From Spirochaetia bacterium (GTDB lineage: Bacteria; Spirochaetota; Spirochaetia; DTKZ01), in NCBI GenBank assembly GCA_031270615.1, contig JAISXE010000089.1, positions 1 to 5,675 of the forward strand: DNA of 5,675 nucleotides. The letters run 5' to 3'. Below, in pieces: positions 4,944 to 5,675 of this stretch (position 1 is its first letter; each line of letters starts with the position of its first letter). Below the pieces are notes generated by a model. It had not been told where the DNA came from. It ran no database searches and saw only the letters and a list, made by a program, of their open reading frames with translations. A program made the position numbers and the translations under genes.

Positions 4944-5675
4944 CTATTTTTTTGGGGCACAGTCGAAAACCGCGCGTTTCATCGCGAACACATTCTCCAC
5001 AGGAGTCGCGGGATCAAATGTACATCCTGGCGCAAGGATGAGTCCATATCCCCCGCTTTGCTTGATCGCATCGACGGATTCTTTATAAACTTCATCAGTG
5101 GTCGCGGTAAGCGCCCGTTCGTGGTCAACGCCTCCCATAAAGCACTTATTGCTTTTCTTCCTTGCTTCGGCAATGGAAGGTCCGGCTGTTCTATCTTCCC
5201 AGCTTAAAGCATCACAGTCAAGATCTTTACACGCATCAAAATAACTCTGCTTCAAACCGTGGATATGGGTAATTACCATTGGGGACTCGCGCATTGCGGC
5301 GAGGACTCGCTTATTATGCGGCAATAACCAGCGCGTGAATTCTTCTTCTGCAAAGAAAATAGACTGCGCACCGTAAATAGCGAGAAAAAAACCATCAATC
5401 CCGGCTTCATTGATACATGCCTTTATAAAAGCAACCAAGCTGGCCGTTATGGTGGAAAGCCCCCTGTCTACGGTATTGGCGTCTTCGCGATACTGCCTGG
5501 CGAATTCTCTCGTTAATCTTAAAGCCCAATGGAATGGAGAATACACCGTCTGGATTACCGGAACATCTGGACCCACGGCGTCTTTTATGATTTTTAAACT
5601 TTCAAGCTGTCGGCCAAAACCCCCTCTATGTGGGTCAAGAGGTTCAAACTTATCCCAGTGCTTTATGTCCCAGCA
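4944..5675 (-). CDS. UROD/MtaA-family protein, partial (N-terminus beyond right edge)
   Basis: The frame is open from the right edge to a TAG at 4946-4944, giving 243 visible residues. A GTG at 5576-5574 is internal, because coding-like sequence continues upstream (WDIKHWDKFEPLDPHRGG, then LESLKIIKDA), as in the N-terminal third of this family. Family marks include FLAIYGAQSIFF, then TRWLLPHNKRVLAAM, THIHG, DCDALSWEDRT, CFMGGVDHERAL and, near the end, APGCTFDPATPVENV. The family has a TIM-barrel fold and includes uroporphyrinogen decarboxylase (HemE) and zinc-dependent, corrinoid-linked methyltransferases such as MtaA, MtbA and CmuA. The late Cys in APGC matches a zinc-ligand position of the methyltransferases; the HxC motif there reads HxH here. 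The divergent sequence and transporter context argue against a haem-pathway HemE. Full length is probably about 340-380 residues. It is co-directional with the transporter, 40 bp upstream, and locally more AT-rich. Confidence 0.85.
   Translation of the reverse strand, partial: CWDIKHWDKFEPLDPHRGGFGRQLESLKIIKDAVGPDVPVIQTVYSPFHWALRLTREFARQYREDANTVDRGLSTITASLVAFIKACINEAGIDGFFLAIYGAQSIFFAEEEFTRWLLPHNKRVLAAMRESPMVITHIHGLKQSYFDACKDLDCDALSWEDRTAGPSIAEARKKSNKCFMGGVDHERALTATTDEVYKESVDAIKQSGGYGLILAPGCTFDPATPVENVFAMKRAVFDCAPKK

Noticed and set aside
5574..5576. GTG as the start of the UROD-like protein
   Set aside because: The frame stays open to the right edge and the upstream residues (WDKFEPLDP and following) look like the N-terminal part of the same family, so this codon is an internal Val.

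Overview
The window holds one tightly packed, leftward (minus-strand) operon. In transcription order it reads: the C-terminal two thirds of a UROD/MtaA-family protein (5675 to 4944), then a complete branched-chain amino acid type (Liv/HAAT) ABC importer. The importer consists of a periplasmic binding protein (4903-3767), permease LivH (3689-2823), permease LivM (2826-1792), ATPase LivG (1811-1032) and ATPase LivF (1045-329). Gaps are short: 40 bp before the binding protein gene, 77 bp after it, then overlaps of 4, 20 and 14 bp through the last three junctions. Every complete gene has a recognisable Shine-Dalgarno sequence.

The likely source is a spirochaete, possibly Treponema-like. The main clue is the binding protein's N-terminus, a signal peptide ending VFA followed by GGGSEAPAQ, a form I associate with spirochaetal solute-binding proteins. 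The transporter genes are GC-rich (two sampled 60-base lines of the binding protein gene gave 57% and 65%). The UROD-like gene is more AT-rich in places (five sampled lines ranged from 37% to 58%). The taxonomic call is an inference.

How the genes work together: the binding protein captures a small solute in the periplasm, LivH and LivM form the membrane channel, and LivG and LivF power it. The sequence does not tell the substrate. The co-directional UROD-like protein belongs to a superfamily that includes haem-pathway decarboxylases and corrinoid-linked methyltransferases. Its placement at the head of the transporter suggests, but does not prove, that the imported compound is its substrate or is linked to methyl-group metabolism. 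A 10-bp GC-rich inverted repeat without a U-tract lies just after the binding protein gene and could let that gene be expressed above the membrane genes.

The left end (1-328) is poorly explained. It has an open frame running in from the left edge on the plus strand to a stop at 137, a small GC-rich stem-loop near 205-221 followed by T residues in the plus direction, and an 8-bp tandem repeat at 291-306. This would fit a converging gene ending there, but the evidence is weak. I found no tRNA, rRNA, CRISPR array or insertion sequence. The window is mostly an ordinary transporter operon; the UROD-like gene at its head is the most unusual part.
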